In this document: piece by piece, positions 1 through 8,615 of the stretch | Numbering within the stretch: position 1 is the first letter of the stretch | Layout of the letters: each line of letters opens with the position of its first letter | Source of the DNA: Sphaerisporangium flaviroseum | Lineage (GTDB): Bacteria; Actinomycetota; Actinomycetes; Streptosporangiales; Streptosporangiaceae | Reading direction: 5' to 3' | DNA: 64,000 nt | Assembly (NCBI RefSeq): GCF_039537005.1 | Contig: NZ_BAAAZR010000027.1 | Span: forward strand, 99,380-163,379 | Made by a program: the position numbers and the translations under genes | Notes under the pieces: model-generated | Database searches by the model: none | What the model was told of the DNA's origin: nothing | The model's input: only the letters and a program-made list of their open reading frames with translations

Positions 1-1777
1 CGACGGGGAACGCGCCGGTCCAGTACGAGGCGGGGCGGCGCCGGTCGTTGCGGCCGAGCGCGTGGGCCAGGTCGATCCATATCTCGGTGTCGGAGCGGGT
101 CTCCCCGATCCGGGCGACGGCGGCGTCCTGCCAGCGGATGGCACGGTCGTCGCGTCGCATGTAGACGCCTTCGAACTCCAGGCCGCTGCAGACGGGCAGG
201 ATGATGTCGGCGTAGTACGCCGCCTCTTCCATGAACAGGCCCGTGTAGACGTAGAAGTCGAGCTTGGAGTAGGCCTCCTTCACCTTGCTCGTGTTGGCCG
301 AACTGATCAGGGGGTTTCCCTCGGTCATGACGGCCTTCAGCCGGTAGGGCTCGCCCGTGAGGATCGATTCGGCGAACGCGTCGGGGCCTACGGGGAGAGC
401 CGGGCCTCGCTCGGGAGGCGTGCTCTTCAGCGGCGGCAGGTTCAGGCCGCCGGGCCAGGTGTTGTGCATGAAGTTGCAGCCGCCGCCGGGCACACCGATG
501 TTGCCGGTCACGGCCGCCAGCATGGCCAGCGTGCGGTAGGTGTCGAACGCGCCGAGCTGGTGGGAGATCCCGGCGTTGCAGAAGATGGCGGCGGGCCGCA
601 TGGTCGCGTAGTCGGCCGCGAGCCGGCGGATCGTCTCCGCCGGAACACCGGTCACCCCGGCCGCCCATTCAGGGGTGTAGCCCTTGGCCGTGAGGTGTGC
701 GCGCAGGTCGTCGAAGCCCAGCACCCAGCGGTCGACGAACGCCTTGTCATAGCGGTCCGTCATGACGATGTGGTGCAGCATGCCGAGGGCGAGCGCGAAG
801 TCGGTGTGCGGCTTGGGCGCCACCCACTGGTCGGCGAGAACGGTGGTGGGCGTACTGCGCGGGTCCACCACGACCAGGCGCGCGCCCGTCCGCTCTCGGC
901 ATCGCAGCAGATGAGCGAAGGTGACCGGATGGGTCTCCTCCTGGTTGGTCCCCAGGAAGAGGAAGAACTTCGCCGACCCAAGGTCCTCTTTCCCGGTCGC
1001 ACCGTCCACGCCATAGCCGTTGGTGAAGTTGCCCAGACCGAAGGTGGTGGCGAGCGCGTTCCCCCCGGCGTCGTTGCACACCGGGCCGACGTCAGTGTCA
1101 TTGGGACTGCCCAGCAAGGCGAACACGCGGGCCGCCAGCGAGCCGGTCCCGCGGGGCAGCCGCCCGTTGGTCCGGTTGGCTATCGCGCGGGCCTCTCCGG
1201 CATCGCGTAACGCCAGCCACCGGCGGGCGATGACGTCCAGCGCGTCGTCCCAGGAGATCGGCTCGAACCGGCTGTCCGGATCACCCTTGCGTCCGGAGAC
1301 GCGGCGCAGCGGCCTCGTCAGGCGCAGTGGACTGTAGGTGAGCTCCGTCATCAACGACGCCTTGACGCACAGGTTGCCGTCCTGCACCGGGTCCTTCCGC
1401 TCGCCCCGGATCTCCAGGACCCGGCCCAGCTTGAGGGAGACCCGCAGCCGGCAGTTGCTGTTGCAGAACTGGCAGGAACTGTTCACCACGCGGTCGGGCG
1501 TCAGAGCGGCCGATCCCACCGTGAGGTCCGGCATCGAGGACGCACCACCGGCGCCCGCGCCGACCGGCGGGGACGCGCCGACCGGCGGGGACGCGGCGAC
1601 CGGCGGGGACGCAGCGACCGGCGGGGACGCGGCGAAGGCGGCCTGGTCCGCCGGCGAGACGATTCCCGCAACGCCCCCGGCGGCGGTGCCGGCCCCGGCG
1701 AGCAGGGCACCGCGCAACACGCCGCGCCGGGTGACGCCTTCGCGGTCTGTGAGCGACGTGCCGTCCTGGTCGGCCAT
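1..1777 (-). CDS. Molybdopterin-dependent oxidoreductase, Tat-exported, C-terminal part outside the window
   Basis: The reading frame runs off the left edge with 592 codons visible. The N-terminus has a twin-arginine signal (TRRGVLRG near residue 17) and a hydrophobic stretch, then four 6-residue Ala-Ser-Pro-Pro-Val repeats as a linker. A Cys-x2-Cys-x3-Cys motif (CQFCNSNC) with a later Cys in GNLCVKA matches the N-terminal Fe4S4 site of the DMSO-reductase superfamily (nitrate, arsenate, polysulfide reductase type). A Cys in GPVCNDAG could be the Mo ligand, as in the PsrA/ArrA branch. The product is probably exported folded with bis-MGD cofactor. The substrate cannot be assigned. The ATG at 1777 is chosen because it directly precedes the Tat signal. 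No electron-transfer partner lies on the visible side. Confidence 0.85.
   Translation of the reverse strand, partial: MADQDGTSLTDREGVTRRGVLRGALLAGAGTAAGGVAGIVSPADQAAFAASPPVAASPPVAASPPVGASPPVGAGAGGASSMPDLTVGSAALTPDRVVNSSCQFCNSNCRLRVSLKLGRVLEIRGERKDPVQDGNLCVKASLMTELTYSPLRLTRPLRRVSGRKGDPDSRFEPISWDDALDVIARRWLALRDAGEARAIANRTNGRLPRGTGSLAARVFALLGSPNDTDVGPVCNDAGGNALATTFGLGNFTNGYGVDGATGKEDLGSAKFFLFLGTNQEETHPVTFAHLLRCRERTGARLVVVDPRSTPTTVLADQWVAPKPHTDFALALGMLHHIVMTDRYDKAFVDRWVLGFDDLRAHLTAKGYTPEWAAGVTGVPAETIRRLAADYATMRPAAIFCNAGISHQLGAFDTYRTLAMLAAVTGNIGVPGGGCNFMHNTWPGGLNLPPLKSTPPERGPALPVGPDAFAESILTGEPYRLKAVMTEGNPLISSANTSKVKEAYSKLDFYVYTGLFMEEAAYYADIILPVCSGLEFEGVYMRRDDRAIRWQDAAVARIGETRSDTEIWIDLAHALGRNDRRRPASYWTGAFPV
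1561..1632. repeat. Four 18-bp tandem units inside the oxidoreductase linker
   Basis: Four near-identical 18-bp units encode a six-residue Ala-Ser-Pro-Pro-Val-Ala/Gly repeat between the Tat signal and the Fe4S4 domain. Copy number is likely variable between strains. Confidence 0.8.
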
Positions 1778-2168
1778 TCTTGTCTCCTGTCTCGATCGGT
1801 GCTCGTGCGCGGCCGTCCGGGTGACGCCTTCGCGCATGTCATCAGGACCTCAGAGGTCGCAAGGCCAGTGACTGATCGCGTAGTTGGTTTCGCCGCCTGC
1901 GTCGTCACGCGCGCCCACCGCGTGGCGTGACCGCGTGCTCTGGGGATTCAGGAGTCTGGCGTGTGTTATGGCAACACTCTTGTGTTGATCGACGCCGCAC
2001 GAAAGTGGTCCGGACAGGCAGCATGTTGCCCGGCATCTTGGTGCCACCACCGAGGCGGTCCTGGCGTCCGGTGAGGTGACCGTGTTGGAGTGCCCCTACT
2101 CACCCATTGCCGCGCAGGACGTCGATCACCGTCTCGGGCTTGAGGCAGCGCTCTTGGCCGCCGAGGGC
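1778..2168. other. Intergenic leader of the oxidoreductase gene
   Basis: This 391-bp stretch has no convincing gene. It holds a short palindrome GTGTT-N5-AACAC at 1963-1977, a possible operator, and a 16-bp sequence GGGTGACGCCTTCGCG at 1818-1833 that repeats bases 1729-1744 inside the start of the oxidoreductase gene. No clear terminator for the GH27 gene was seen. Confidence 0.4.
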
Positions 2169-4700
2169 CTACTCGGCTCGCAGGTTGTCGATGTGGACCT
2201 CGCCGCCGCTGTTGAGGAACACCCATATCGCACGAATCCGGCTGGGGTCGAGGGTGACTCCGGCGGGGCATTCGATCTGGCTGAACCTCTCGGTGATGGT
2301 CCGGCTGGAGTTGGGGTTGGTCCAGGCCCAGAGGCCGCCCTGGCACCAGGACATGCCGTCGCCGACCTGGATGGCGATCTCGCCCACGGTGCCGATGTCG
2401 CCGGTCTTCACGTCGTACTTCAGCATGGTCTTGCCGGAGAGGTCGAGCGGCTCCGCCAGCGGCCGTCCGAACCAGTTCCCGCTCGTCGGAGTGGACACCT
2501 TGAGCCCGTTGGCGCCGTCGGTGTGGAACAGAGGTGACTGCGCCACGGTTCCGCCGTCACCGGGGTTGGCGATGGTGAAGTCGTCGGTGCCGGACTCGAA
2601 CGAGAACAGCGTCTGTGACACCGGCAGCACGGGGCTGTCCGCGGGGACGCCGCCACAGGTCAGTACCGGCGCCGCCCAGTCGGTGTGGGCGGCCGTGGTG
2701 CTGTCGGACGTGGTGACCAGGCGCAGCCACGCCGTCCCGGTCAGGTCCGCGGTCAGGGACTTCGCCGCCTCGCCCGAGGTCATCGGTCCGCTGGTCGCGG
2801 CGACGGCGTCATCGGCGTAGACGGTGAACGTGGTCGCCCCGCTCGCCACGGCCTCGTCGTCGACCCCGACGTCGGTGACCAGCCGCGAGCAGCGCCCGCC
2901 GACGTAGTAGCTGATCTCGCCGGCGGCGGTGGTGCCGAGACCGCGTGTGTAGACCTTCTCCCCGATGGTGATCAGGGCACCGTCGTTCTCGAGCGGCCCG
3001 CCGTTGCTCTGGTCGGTCTCCACCGGGCCGATGGCGTTGCTGGAGGTGACCGGGGGGATCGTGCTCAGGTGTCGCCGGCCGTCCGCGGGCGCGGTCACGA
3101 CCACGGCGATGATCTGGCCGGCCGTGGTGGCGTGCCGGTGGTTCGGACCCCAGGTGTAGGCGGCGGTGACGTTGATGGGGTAGCTGCCCGCACCGGTGTC
3201 CTCGGGGACGCCGATCGTCCATGTCGTCCGCAGCGTGGCGTCCGTCGCCAGGCGTGCGCGGTGGCGTGGGGTCGTGGGGGTAACGGTCCATCCGGCGGGC
3301 GCCTGCGCGCTGACCGAGAGATCGCGGATCGCGTCGACGCCGCGGTTGGTCACGGCCGTCGTCAGCGTGCCGCCGCCGGCGGGCACGACGGTGCCGAGGG
3401 ACGCGCCCACCGCGACCGCCGGCGGCACCGTCCTTGGGTCGTCCACCGGCCGTACCCGGTAGACCACGGTGCCGTGCGCCGGGACGCCCGCGGAGATCGT
3501 GGACCTGACCTGGAGCGTGTCACCCGTCCACACGTTCTTCAGCCGGTACGCGCGGGCGGGCTTGAGACCGGTGGCGCTCGCCGCGACGGTGACGGTGGCC
3601 GGCGAGTCGGTGGAGTTGTACAGCGCGATGGCCCTGTCGCCGTTGGCCAAGGGCTTGTCGAGGACCATGAGACCACCGGTGTCGGACACGACGGAGCCCT
3701 GGACGCCCAACGGGTCCTGGTCGATGGCGATGATGTCCTGGTCGCCGAGGATCGCCATGGTCTCCGGGGAGGCGGCCCGCAGGTCGGTGCCTATGATCAG
3801 CGGAGCGGCCATCATCGCCCACATGCTCATGTGGGTGTGGTACTCCGTGTCGGTCATCTCGCCGTTGCCGATCTCCAGCATGTCCGGGTCGTTCCAGTGA
3901 CCGCGCCCGGCGTATTGAGCCAGTGGCGCGTTCTGCCGGATGATCGAGCGGAGGCTGGACCAGTTGTCGCTGATGTCACCCGTGGTCCGCCACAGGTGTC
4001 CGACCCCTTCCGCCCAGAGCCAGGGCTGGGAGGTGCCCCACTCGCAGATGGAGTACACGATCGGCCGCCCGGTCTTGTCGATCGCGTCGCGCATGGCGGT
4101 ATAGCGCCGGACGTAGTCCTCCCGCGATCCATCGGACTGGTTGTGGCAGTTGTCGTATTTGAGGTAGTCGACGCCCCAGTCCGCCCAGGTCTGGGCATCA
4201 AGGTCCTCGACACCGAGGCTGCCCGGGTAGCCGGCGCAGGTCTTGGTGCCGGCATCCCCGTAGATCCCGAGTTTCAGCCCCTTGCTGTGGACATAGTCGG
4301 CGACACCCTTGATGCCGTTCGGGAACTTCACGGGATCCGGGACCAGCCTGCCGTCCGCGCCACGCTCCCTCATCGACCAGCAGTCGTCGATGTTCACGTA
4401 CCGGTACCCGGCGTCCTTGAGCCCGCTGGATACGAAGATGTCGGCCGTTTCCTTGATCAGCGCCTCGTTGACGTCGCAGCCGAACGCGTTCCAGTTGTTG
4501 AACCCCATCGGCGGTGTCGCGGCCAGTGTCCGGCCGCCCGGACCACGGGACGCCGTGTCGGTCGGCGTCGGCAGTGCGGGTCCGGCCGCCGGCTCAGGGG
4601 GCGCCGCGTACGCGGGCACCGGCACGAACGTGGCCGAAGCGACCAGCGACGACCAGATGAGGGCCGCAACGGCGCGCGCGTGCCATCCTGGTTTCCGCAT
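2169..4700 (-). CDS. Secreted GH27 alpha-galactosidase with NEW3, NPCBM and C-terminal sandwich domain
   Basis: The 843-residue enzyme starts at the ATG preceded by GGAGG; upstream in-frame codons look non-coding. The signal peptide covers about residues 1-32. The GH27 (alpha/beta)8 domain spans about 60-450: TPPMGFNNW, NIDDCW (Asp105/106) and YLKYDNC, whose Asp183 is the expected nucleophile. GHWNDPDM lies before the end of the barrel. A NEW3 (alpha-galactosidase-associated) domain (about 455-560) and an NPCBM galactose-binding-like module (about 570-700) follow. The last 140 residues are a beta-rich domain I do not recognise. Likely role: removing alpha-galactosyl groups from galactomannan or related glycans outside the cell. 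It stands alone, with its own promoter at 4875-4901. Confidence 0.9.
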   Translation of the reverse strand: MRKPGWHARAVAALIWSSLVASATFVPVPAYAAPPEPAAGPALPTPTDTASRGPGGRTLAATPPMGFNNWNAFGCDVNEALIKETADIFVSSGLKDAGYRYVNIDDCWSMRERGADGRLVPDPVKFPNGIKGVADYVHSKGLKLGIYGDAGTKTCAGYPGSLGVEDLDAQTWADWGVDYLKYDNCHNQSDGSREDYVRRYTAMRDAIDKTGRPIVYSICEWGTSQPWLWAEGVGHLWRTTGDISDNWSSLRSIIRQNAPLAQYAGRGHWNDPDMLEIGNGEMTDTEYHTHMSMWAMMAAPLIIGTDLRAASPETMAILGDQDIIAIDQDPLGVQGSVVSDTGGLMVLDKPLANGDRAIALYNSTDSPATVTVAASATGLKPARAYRLKNVWTGDTLQVRSTISAGVPAHGTVVYRVRPVDDPRTVPPAVAVGASLGTVVPAGGGTLTTAVTNRGVDAIRDLSVSAQAPAGWTVTPTTPRHRARLATDATLRTTWTIGVPEDTGAGSYPINVTAAYTWGPNHRHATTAGQIIAVVVTAPADGRRHLSTIPPVTSSNAIGPVETDQSNGGPLENDGALITIGEKVYTRGLGTTAAGEISYYVGGRCSRLVTDVGVDDEAVASGATTFTVYADDAVAATSGPMTSGEAAKSLTADLTGTAWLRLVTTSDSTTAAHTDWAAPVLTCGGVPADSPVLPVSQTLFSFESGTDDFTIANPGDGGTVAQSPLFHTDGANGLKVSTPTSGNWFGRPLAEPLDLSGKTMLKYDVKTGDIGTVGEIAIQVGDGMSWCQGGLWAWTNPNSSRTITERFSQIECPAGVTLDPSRIRAIWVFLNSGGEVHIDNLRAE

Positions 4701-4822
4701 CAGGCGCCTCCAACGGTGGCGAGCGCGACCTTTTGTGGCCGTGCCGACATAGTGCGGATCCGTGAGCCGCCGCACGACACCATGTGCGTGGTCGTGACCG
4801 ATCGAGTGCCGTGCGCCCCGGC

Positions 4823-4863
4823 CTCCGTCGAGGTCTCCGTCGAGGTCTCCGTCGAGGTCTCCG
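4823..4863. repeat. Triple 12-bp direct repeat in the GH27 leader
   Basis: CTCCGTCGAGGT occurs three times in tandem (4823-4858) plus a partial fourth copy, inside the untranslated leader between the GH27 promoter and its start codon. Confidence 0.8.
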
Positions 4864-4874
4864 CGAATGGGGAC

Positions 4875-4919
4875 GGTATAGATGCGGCTGACGCACGTCA
4901 ATCGTCAATGAAACGTTCA
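4875..4919 (-). promoter_or_regulatory. Promoter and adjoining TGAAACGTTCA palindrome of the GH27 gene
   Basis: Reading the minus strand, the palindrome TGAACGTTTCA (4919-4909) is followed by -35 TTGACG (4901-4896), 15 bp, and -10 TATACC (4880-4875). The same palindrome TGAAACGTTCA occurs at 16756-16766 before another GH27 gene. The leader to the ATG would be about 170 nt. Confidence 0.5.
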
Positions 4920-5055
4920 CCAGAGCCGCCGTTCGCCGCAGATGGCGAGTGCTACTTCCCTCTGGTATTCGGAGGTGGAGCCTGCGAAAAGGGCGCGTCA
5001 TTCCACGCTGAAGTCGGACTCCCCCCGCGAGAACAAAGCTCGTTCACCGGCGGGG

Positions 5056-5796
5056 TCAGTCGGTCTGGGAGAAAAGGCGTTGCTGAATTCCTCGGCGGTA
5101 GTCGTCCAGTGTGTTGTCGATGTGGGCGGCGGCGGCCTGAGCCGCGGTTTCCGGATCGCCGGCGCGGATGGCCTCGTAGATGGCCTGGTGTTCCTCGACG
5201 GCTTTGGCGGCGTGCCCGCCTATGGAGCCGGACAGGCCGATGATGTTGGACTGGGCCTGCAGCCGACGGGCCTCCCGGACCGCGATCTGAAGGAACATGT
5301 TGTGCGAGGCGACGGCGATGGCGGTGTGGAAGGCATTGTCACCTTCGTTGAACCAGTCCTCATGTCCGGTGTCGAAGCCACGGCGGCACGTGTCGGCCGC
5401 CTTCTCGATGACCCGGAGTTCCACCGGCGTGGCGCGATGGGCGGCCAGCCGGCTGGTCTCCATCTCCTGCGTCCGCCGGAACTCGAACAGCATGTAGACA
5501 TGGTCCAGATCGGTGGGGAGGAAGAACGACGCCCAGCGTCCGGTGCCCAGCATTCCCTCGTCGTCGGCCACGTACAAACCCCGGCCCTTATGGGCCCGCA
5601 CCCGACCGAGCGCCGAAAGAATCTTCACCGCCTCGCGCACCACGGTGCGGCTCGTTCCCAACTGCCGGGCCAGCTCGTTCTCCGTGGGCATGCGGTCCCC
5701 CGGACGCAGACGCATCTGGGCGATCAATTCGAGCACCTGCTCGGCCGCCACTTCATAGCCCGGCCGATATCCACCCTCGTGCGAGGTGCCGGCCAC
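5056..5796 (-). CDS. FadR-type GntR-family transcriptional regulator
   Basis: 246 residues. The GTG at 5796 is chosen because AAGGAGG lies seven bases upstream; an in-frame ATG at 5868 lacks a site and would add 24 low-complexity residues. The N-terminal winged helix (TENELARQLGTSRTVVREAVKIL) is typical GntR. The rest is the all-helical FCD ligand domain with metal-binding-type residues (Asn and Asp in FNEGDNAFHTAI and later His). Such proteins usually repress sugar-acid or sugar catabolism and are released by a small acid or sugar. It lies 78 bp after another GntR gene in the same direction, so the two may be co-transcribed. Confidence 0.88.
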   Translation of the reverse strand: MAGTSHEGGYRPGYEVAAEQVLELIAQMRLRPGDRMPTENELARQLGTSRTVVREAVKILSALGRVRAHKGRGLYVADDEGMLGTGRWASFFLPTDLDHVYMLFEFRRTQEMETSRLAAHRATPVELRVIEKAADTCRRGFDTGHEDWFNEGDNAFHTAIAVASHNMFLQIAVREARRLQAQSNIIGLSGSIGGHAAKAVEEHQAIYEAIRAGDPETAAQAAAAHIDNTLDDYRRGIQQRLFSQTD

Positions 5797-5874
5797 AGCG
5801 CTTCCTCCTTGCGATTGCTGCTCAGGTTGACGGGCACCGGGATCGGTCCGACTCCATCTCCGGTGCACAGGGCG

Positions 5875-6645
5875 CTAGCGTCGCAGACGCACGGGGTCGC
5901 CGGGGCCGTTGCGGCGGACGAGCCAGGCCTCGGTGATGTGCGTGAACATCGCCTCGGCGGCGCCGTCGGGGTCATGGGCGGCGATGCGCTCGTAGACGCG
6001 ACGGTGGCCGAGGTTCGACGCCACGCACAGGGCCCGCTCGGTCTTGCCCATGTACCGGGCGGTGTTGATGACCTGGTTCTCCAGCGAACGCACCACGCCC
6101 CGCGCGATGCGGTTGCCGGAGGCCTGCATGATCGTGTCGTGGAAGGCCCGGTCGACGTCGGCGTAGCTGACGGGGTCGTCCACGAGTTCGTCCATCCGAT
6201 CGACCAGCGTCCGCAGCCGTTCGATGGTGTCCTCGCCCGCGACGCGAGCGGCGACGTTCGCCATGTCGGACTCCAGCAGGCGCCGCGTGACGACGACGTC
6301 GTCAAGGATCGCGAGGCTCTCATCTTCGGCGATGCTCGCCGCGAGGACGAGTTCGTCCAGCATGTCCCACATGGTGGACGGGGTCACCATGGTGCCCGCG
6401 CCCTGGCGGACCTGTACGAGTCCCTTCTCCTGGAGGATCTTCACGGCTTCCCGGACGACGGTCCGGCTCACCGAGAAGGCCTCGCACAGCGCGGGCTCAG
6501 GAGGGAGCGGCGTCCCCGACGGATAGACACCGCGAACGACACGCTCCACCAGCTCTGCCGTCACCGCCTTGGCGAGGCTGGCGGGACGCCGCACCCACGC
6601 CGGCGGTGCCGGGACGCTGCGGTGCGTATCCTGGGATGCCGTCAT
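5875..6645 (-). CDS. FadR-type GntR-family transcriptional regulator
   Basis: 256 residues, starting at an ATG with GGAGGGGG just upstream. The winged-helix domain (CEAFSVSRTVVREAVKILQEKG) covers about residues 30-90, and the FCD domain about 100-240 keeps Asp/His ligand positions (YADVDRAFHDTI, LGHRRVYERI). Direct repeats and a palindrome around 6689-6719, 44 bp upstream of its start, suggest autoregulation. It is divergent from the CE3 esterase at 7341, and a partly matching site lies in front of the beta-helix gene at 14194. The ligand is not predictable; uronic acids or sugar acids are usual for this group. Confidence 0.88.
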   Translation of the reverse strand: MTASQDTHRSVPAPPAWVRRPASLAKAVTAELVERVVRGVYPSGTPLPPEPALCEAFSVSRTVVREAVKILQEKGLVQVRQGAGTMVTPSTMWDMLDELVLAASIAEDESLAILDDVVVTRRLLESDMANVAARVAGEDTIERLRTLVDRMDELVDDPVSYADVDRAFHDTIMQASGNRIARGVVRSLENQVINTARYMGKTERALCVASNLGHRRVYERIAAHDPDGAAEAMFTHITEAWLVRRNGPGDPVRLRR

Positions 6646-6688
6646 ATCCCCCTCCGGTGTCCCGCCGAGGACGGCGTCACCGCGACAG

Positions 6689-6719
6689 TATACGTCACCC
6701 GTCTAGACGTTATACGTCA
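6689..6719. promoter_or_regulatory. Probable operator of the GntR gene at 5875
   Basis: TATACGTCA occurs twice (6689-6697 and 6711-6719) exactly 22 bp apart, two helical turns. The second copy overlaps the palindrome GACGT-TAT-ACGTC (6706-6718). Location just upstream of a FadR-type regulator fits self-control. Confidence 0.55.
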
Positions 6720-6990
6720 TACGAATCACGTCCCTGCGCACGTACCCGGGCAGTCGGCCGCACTCGGGGTCGGGGAGCGCCGCCGCCGCTGTGGACGCCG
6801 GCGAACACGTGGTGGCCGTTGTGGTACACCACCGTCGGACCCGTGATCCCCGCGACGTTGTGGGTGGAGTCCGGCCTGGCGCAGGCCTTCTGAAAACTTT
6901 CGTCGCGCTCCACCCGGCGCCTTTCTTCGTACATCGTCTGAGGTATGCCTCGTCCTGCGCTCCGATCGTCACGATGGAGCGGATGAGACG

Positions 6991-7001
6991 TGAAACTTTC
7001 A
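6991..7001. promoter_or_regulatory. TGAAACTTTCA palindrome (B-box) upstream of the CE3 esterase
   Basis: An 11-bp palindrome lying 97 bp before the -35 at 7099. A weaker relative, TGAAAACTTTCG, lies at 6891-6902. Equivalent boxes at the same distance precede the genes at 12431, 25541 (minus), 32432 and 42565. GAAAnTTTC palindromes have been described upstream of actinomycete xylanase genes. Confidence 0.6.
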
Positions 7002-7098
7002 ACAGATCACCCGCACCGGTCAGGTGCGGCAACGTGTGGAAACGTCAGATGAGCCGTGTTCACCCTCGCCTTTCTCCGATACGCGATGTGTCGGACTC

Positions 7099-7125
7099 TT
7101 GACGGCTCCCTCCGTCTCCTATTTG
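7099..7125 (+). promoter_or_regulatory. Promoter of the CE3 esterase gene
   Basis: -35 TTGACG (7099-7104), 15-bp spacer, -10 TATTTG (7120-7125), followed by ATCCGC. The same arrangement occurs at 12140-12167, 25762-25736 (minus) and 42135-42161. Confidence 0.55.
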
Positions 7126-7184
7126 ATCCGCTCCACCACCATCACGACCGCTCGACGGAGTACGCCACCGATCGGAGGGCTGGA

Positions 7185-7198
7185 TGTTAGCGCTCACA
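7185..7198. promoter_or_regulatory. LacI-type operator (A-box) before the CE3 esterase
   Basis: TGTTAGCGCTCACA, a copy of the window-wide TGTTAnCGnTAACA palindrome, 59 bp downstream of the -10. A second copy lies at 7283-7296. Confidence 0.6.
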
Positions 7199-7282
7199 CA
7201 CTGAATCTCAGCCGAAAAGCCCGCCATTCACTCGGAAAGCCCGCTGTCCATGACATTCGCGGACTAGCGAGCCGAATACCAA

Positions 7283-7296
7283 CGTCAGCGCTAACA
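7283..7296. promoter_or_regulatory. Second LacI-type operator (A-box) before the CE3 esterase
   Basis: CGTCAGCGCTAACA, 44 bp before the start codon. Two copies 98 bp apart could allow looping. Confidence 0.5.
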
Positions 7297-7340
7297 GCGG
7301 TCGTCGGCAGAGTGCCGGCGACTGCCGGAAGAGGTCGAGC

Positions 7341-8480
7341 ATGCGTATGTGGAGACGGTGGTTCACTGCGGCGCTCCTGGCGGTGGCCATGGTGACGCTG
7401 GGTGCCATGATGGGGACGGGCGTCGCGGGCGCGGAGTCCAACGGCGGGGTGCGCGTCATGCCGCTCGGTGACTCGATCACCGAGGGCACCCAGGTGCCGG
7501 GCGGATACCGCATCGGCCTGTGGCAGCGCCTGGTGAGCGGCCGGTACACGGTGGACTTCGTCGGGTCGCAGTTCAACGGCCCGGCCAACCTGGGCGACCA
7601 CGACCACCAGGGACACCCCGGCTGGCGCATCGACCAGATCGACGCCAACATCGCCGGCTGGCTTCGCACCCAGAACCCCCGCACCGTGCTGCTGCACATC
7701 GGCACCAACGACGTGCTGCAGAACTACAACGTGAGCGGCGCCCCCGGGCGGCTGTCGACCCTGATCGACCGCATCACCGCGACCGTTCCGAGCGCGGACG
7801 TGTTCGTCGCCACCATCATCCCCCTGTCGAACTCCGGCCAGGAGTCCGCCGCCCGCACCTTCAACGCGGCCATCCCCGGCATCGTCCAGAGCAAGGTCAA
7901 CAGCGGCAAGCGCGTCCACCTGGTCGACATGCACAGCAAGCTCACCACGGGCGACCTCATCGACGGCATCCACCCGACCGCGGGCGGCTACGACAAGATG
8001 GCCGCCGCCTGGTACGCGGCGCTCCAGTCGGTGCCCGGCAGCATCGGCGAGCCCGGCGGCACCCCCAGCCCGACGCCGACGCCGACGCCCTCGTCCACCA
8101 GTGCGATCCGGGGAGTGGGTTCGGGCAGATGCCTGGACGTCGCCAATGTGTCGCAGACCAACGGCACACAGGTACAGATCTGGGACTGCAACGGCCAGAG
8201 CAACCAGCAGTGGACGCCGACCGGCGCCGGCGAACTGCGGGTGTACGGCAACAAGTGCCTGGACGTGGCCAACATGGGCACCGCCGACGGCAGCCAGGTG
8301 CACATCTGGGACTGCAACGGGCAGAGCAACCAGAGGTGGCGCTTCAACAGCGACGGCAGCATCACCGCGATAGGCGCGAACAAGTGCCTGGACGTGCCGA
8401 ACCACTCCACCGCCAACGGCGTCAAGCTCCAGATCTGGTCCTGCAACGGCGCCGCCAACCAGCGCTGGACCCGCGTCTGA
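7341..8480 (+). CDS. Secreted SGNH esterase (CE3-like) with C-terminal CBM13
   Basis: 379 residues. Signal peptide about 1-31. The SGNH hydrolase domain (about 37-235) shows block I GDSITEG (Ser nucleophile), the block III Asn in GTND, and block V DGIHP with the catalytic Asp and His. This best fits carbohydrate esterase family 3, acetyl-xylan esterases. A Thr-Pro linker leads to a ricin-type beta-trefoil (about 253-379) with three repeats of the SGRCLDV...WDCNGQSNQQW kind, a CBM13 that binds xylan or galactose-containing glycans. It is transcribed alone from the composite promoter at 6991-7296. Start at the ATG after GGAAGAGG; a second ATG two codons later is possible. Confidence 0.88.
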   Translation: MRMWRRWFTAALLAVAMVTLGAMMGTGVAGAESNGGVRVMPLGDSITEGTQVPGGYRIGLWQRLVSGRYTVDFVGSQFNGPANLGDHDHQGHPGWRIDQIDANIAGWLRTQNPRTVLLHIGTNDVLQNYNVSGAPGRLSTLIDRITATVPSADVFVATIIPLSNSGQESAARTFNAAIPGIVQSKVNSGKRVHLVDMHSKLTTGDLIDGIHPTAGGYDKMAAAWYAALQSVPGSIGEPGGTPSPTPTPTPSSTSAIRGVGSGRCLDVANVSQTNGTQVQIWDCNGQSNQQWTPTGAGELRVYGNKCLDVANMGTADGSQVHIWDCNGQSNQRWRFNSDGSITAIGANKCLDVPNHSTANGVKLQIWSCNGAANQRWTRV

Positions 8481-8615
8481 GCCGGCACATCCTCCAAGGA
8501 CAAGGGATCCATCGCGAAACGAAGGCTCAGCGCGATCCTCGCCATGACCGCCTTACGCTTGATGATCACTGTGACCAGAAGTGGACGTGGCACGCCGCTT
8601 CCTGACCGCGGGGTC

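Noticed and set aside
2685..5243. An 852-residue plus-strand frame opposite the GH27 gene
   Set aside because: The GH27 protein on the minus strand has clear domains; the opposite frame is Arg/Gly/Asp-rich shadow typical of high-GC DNA.
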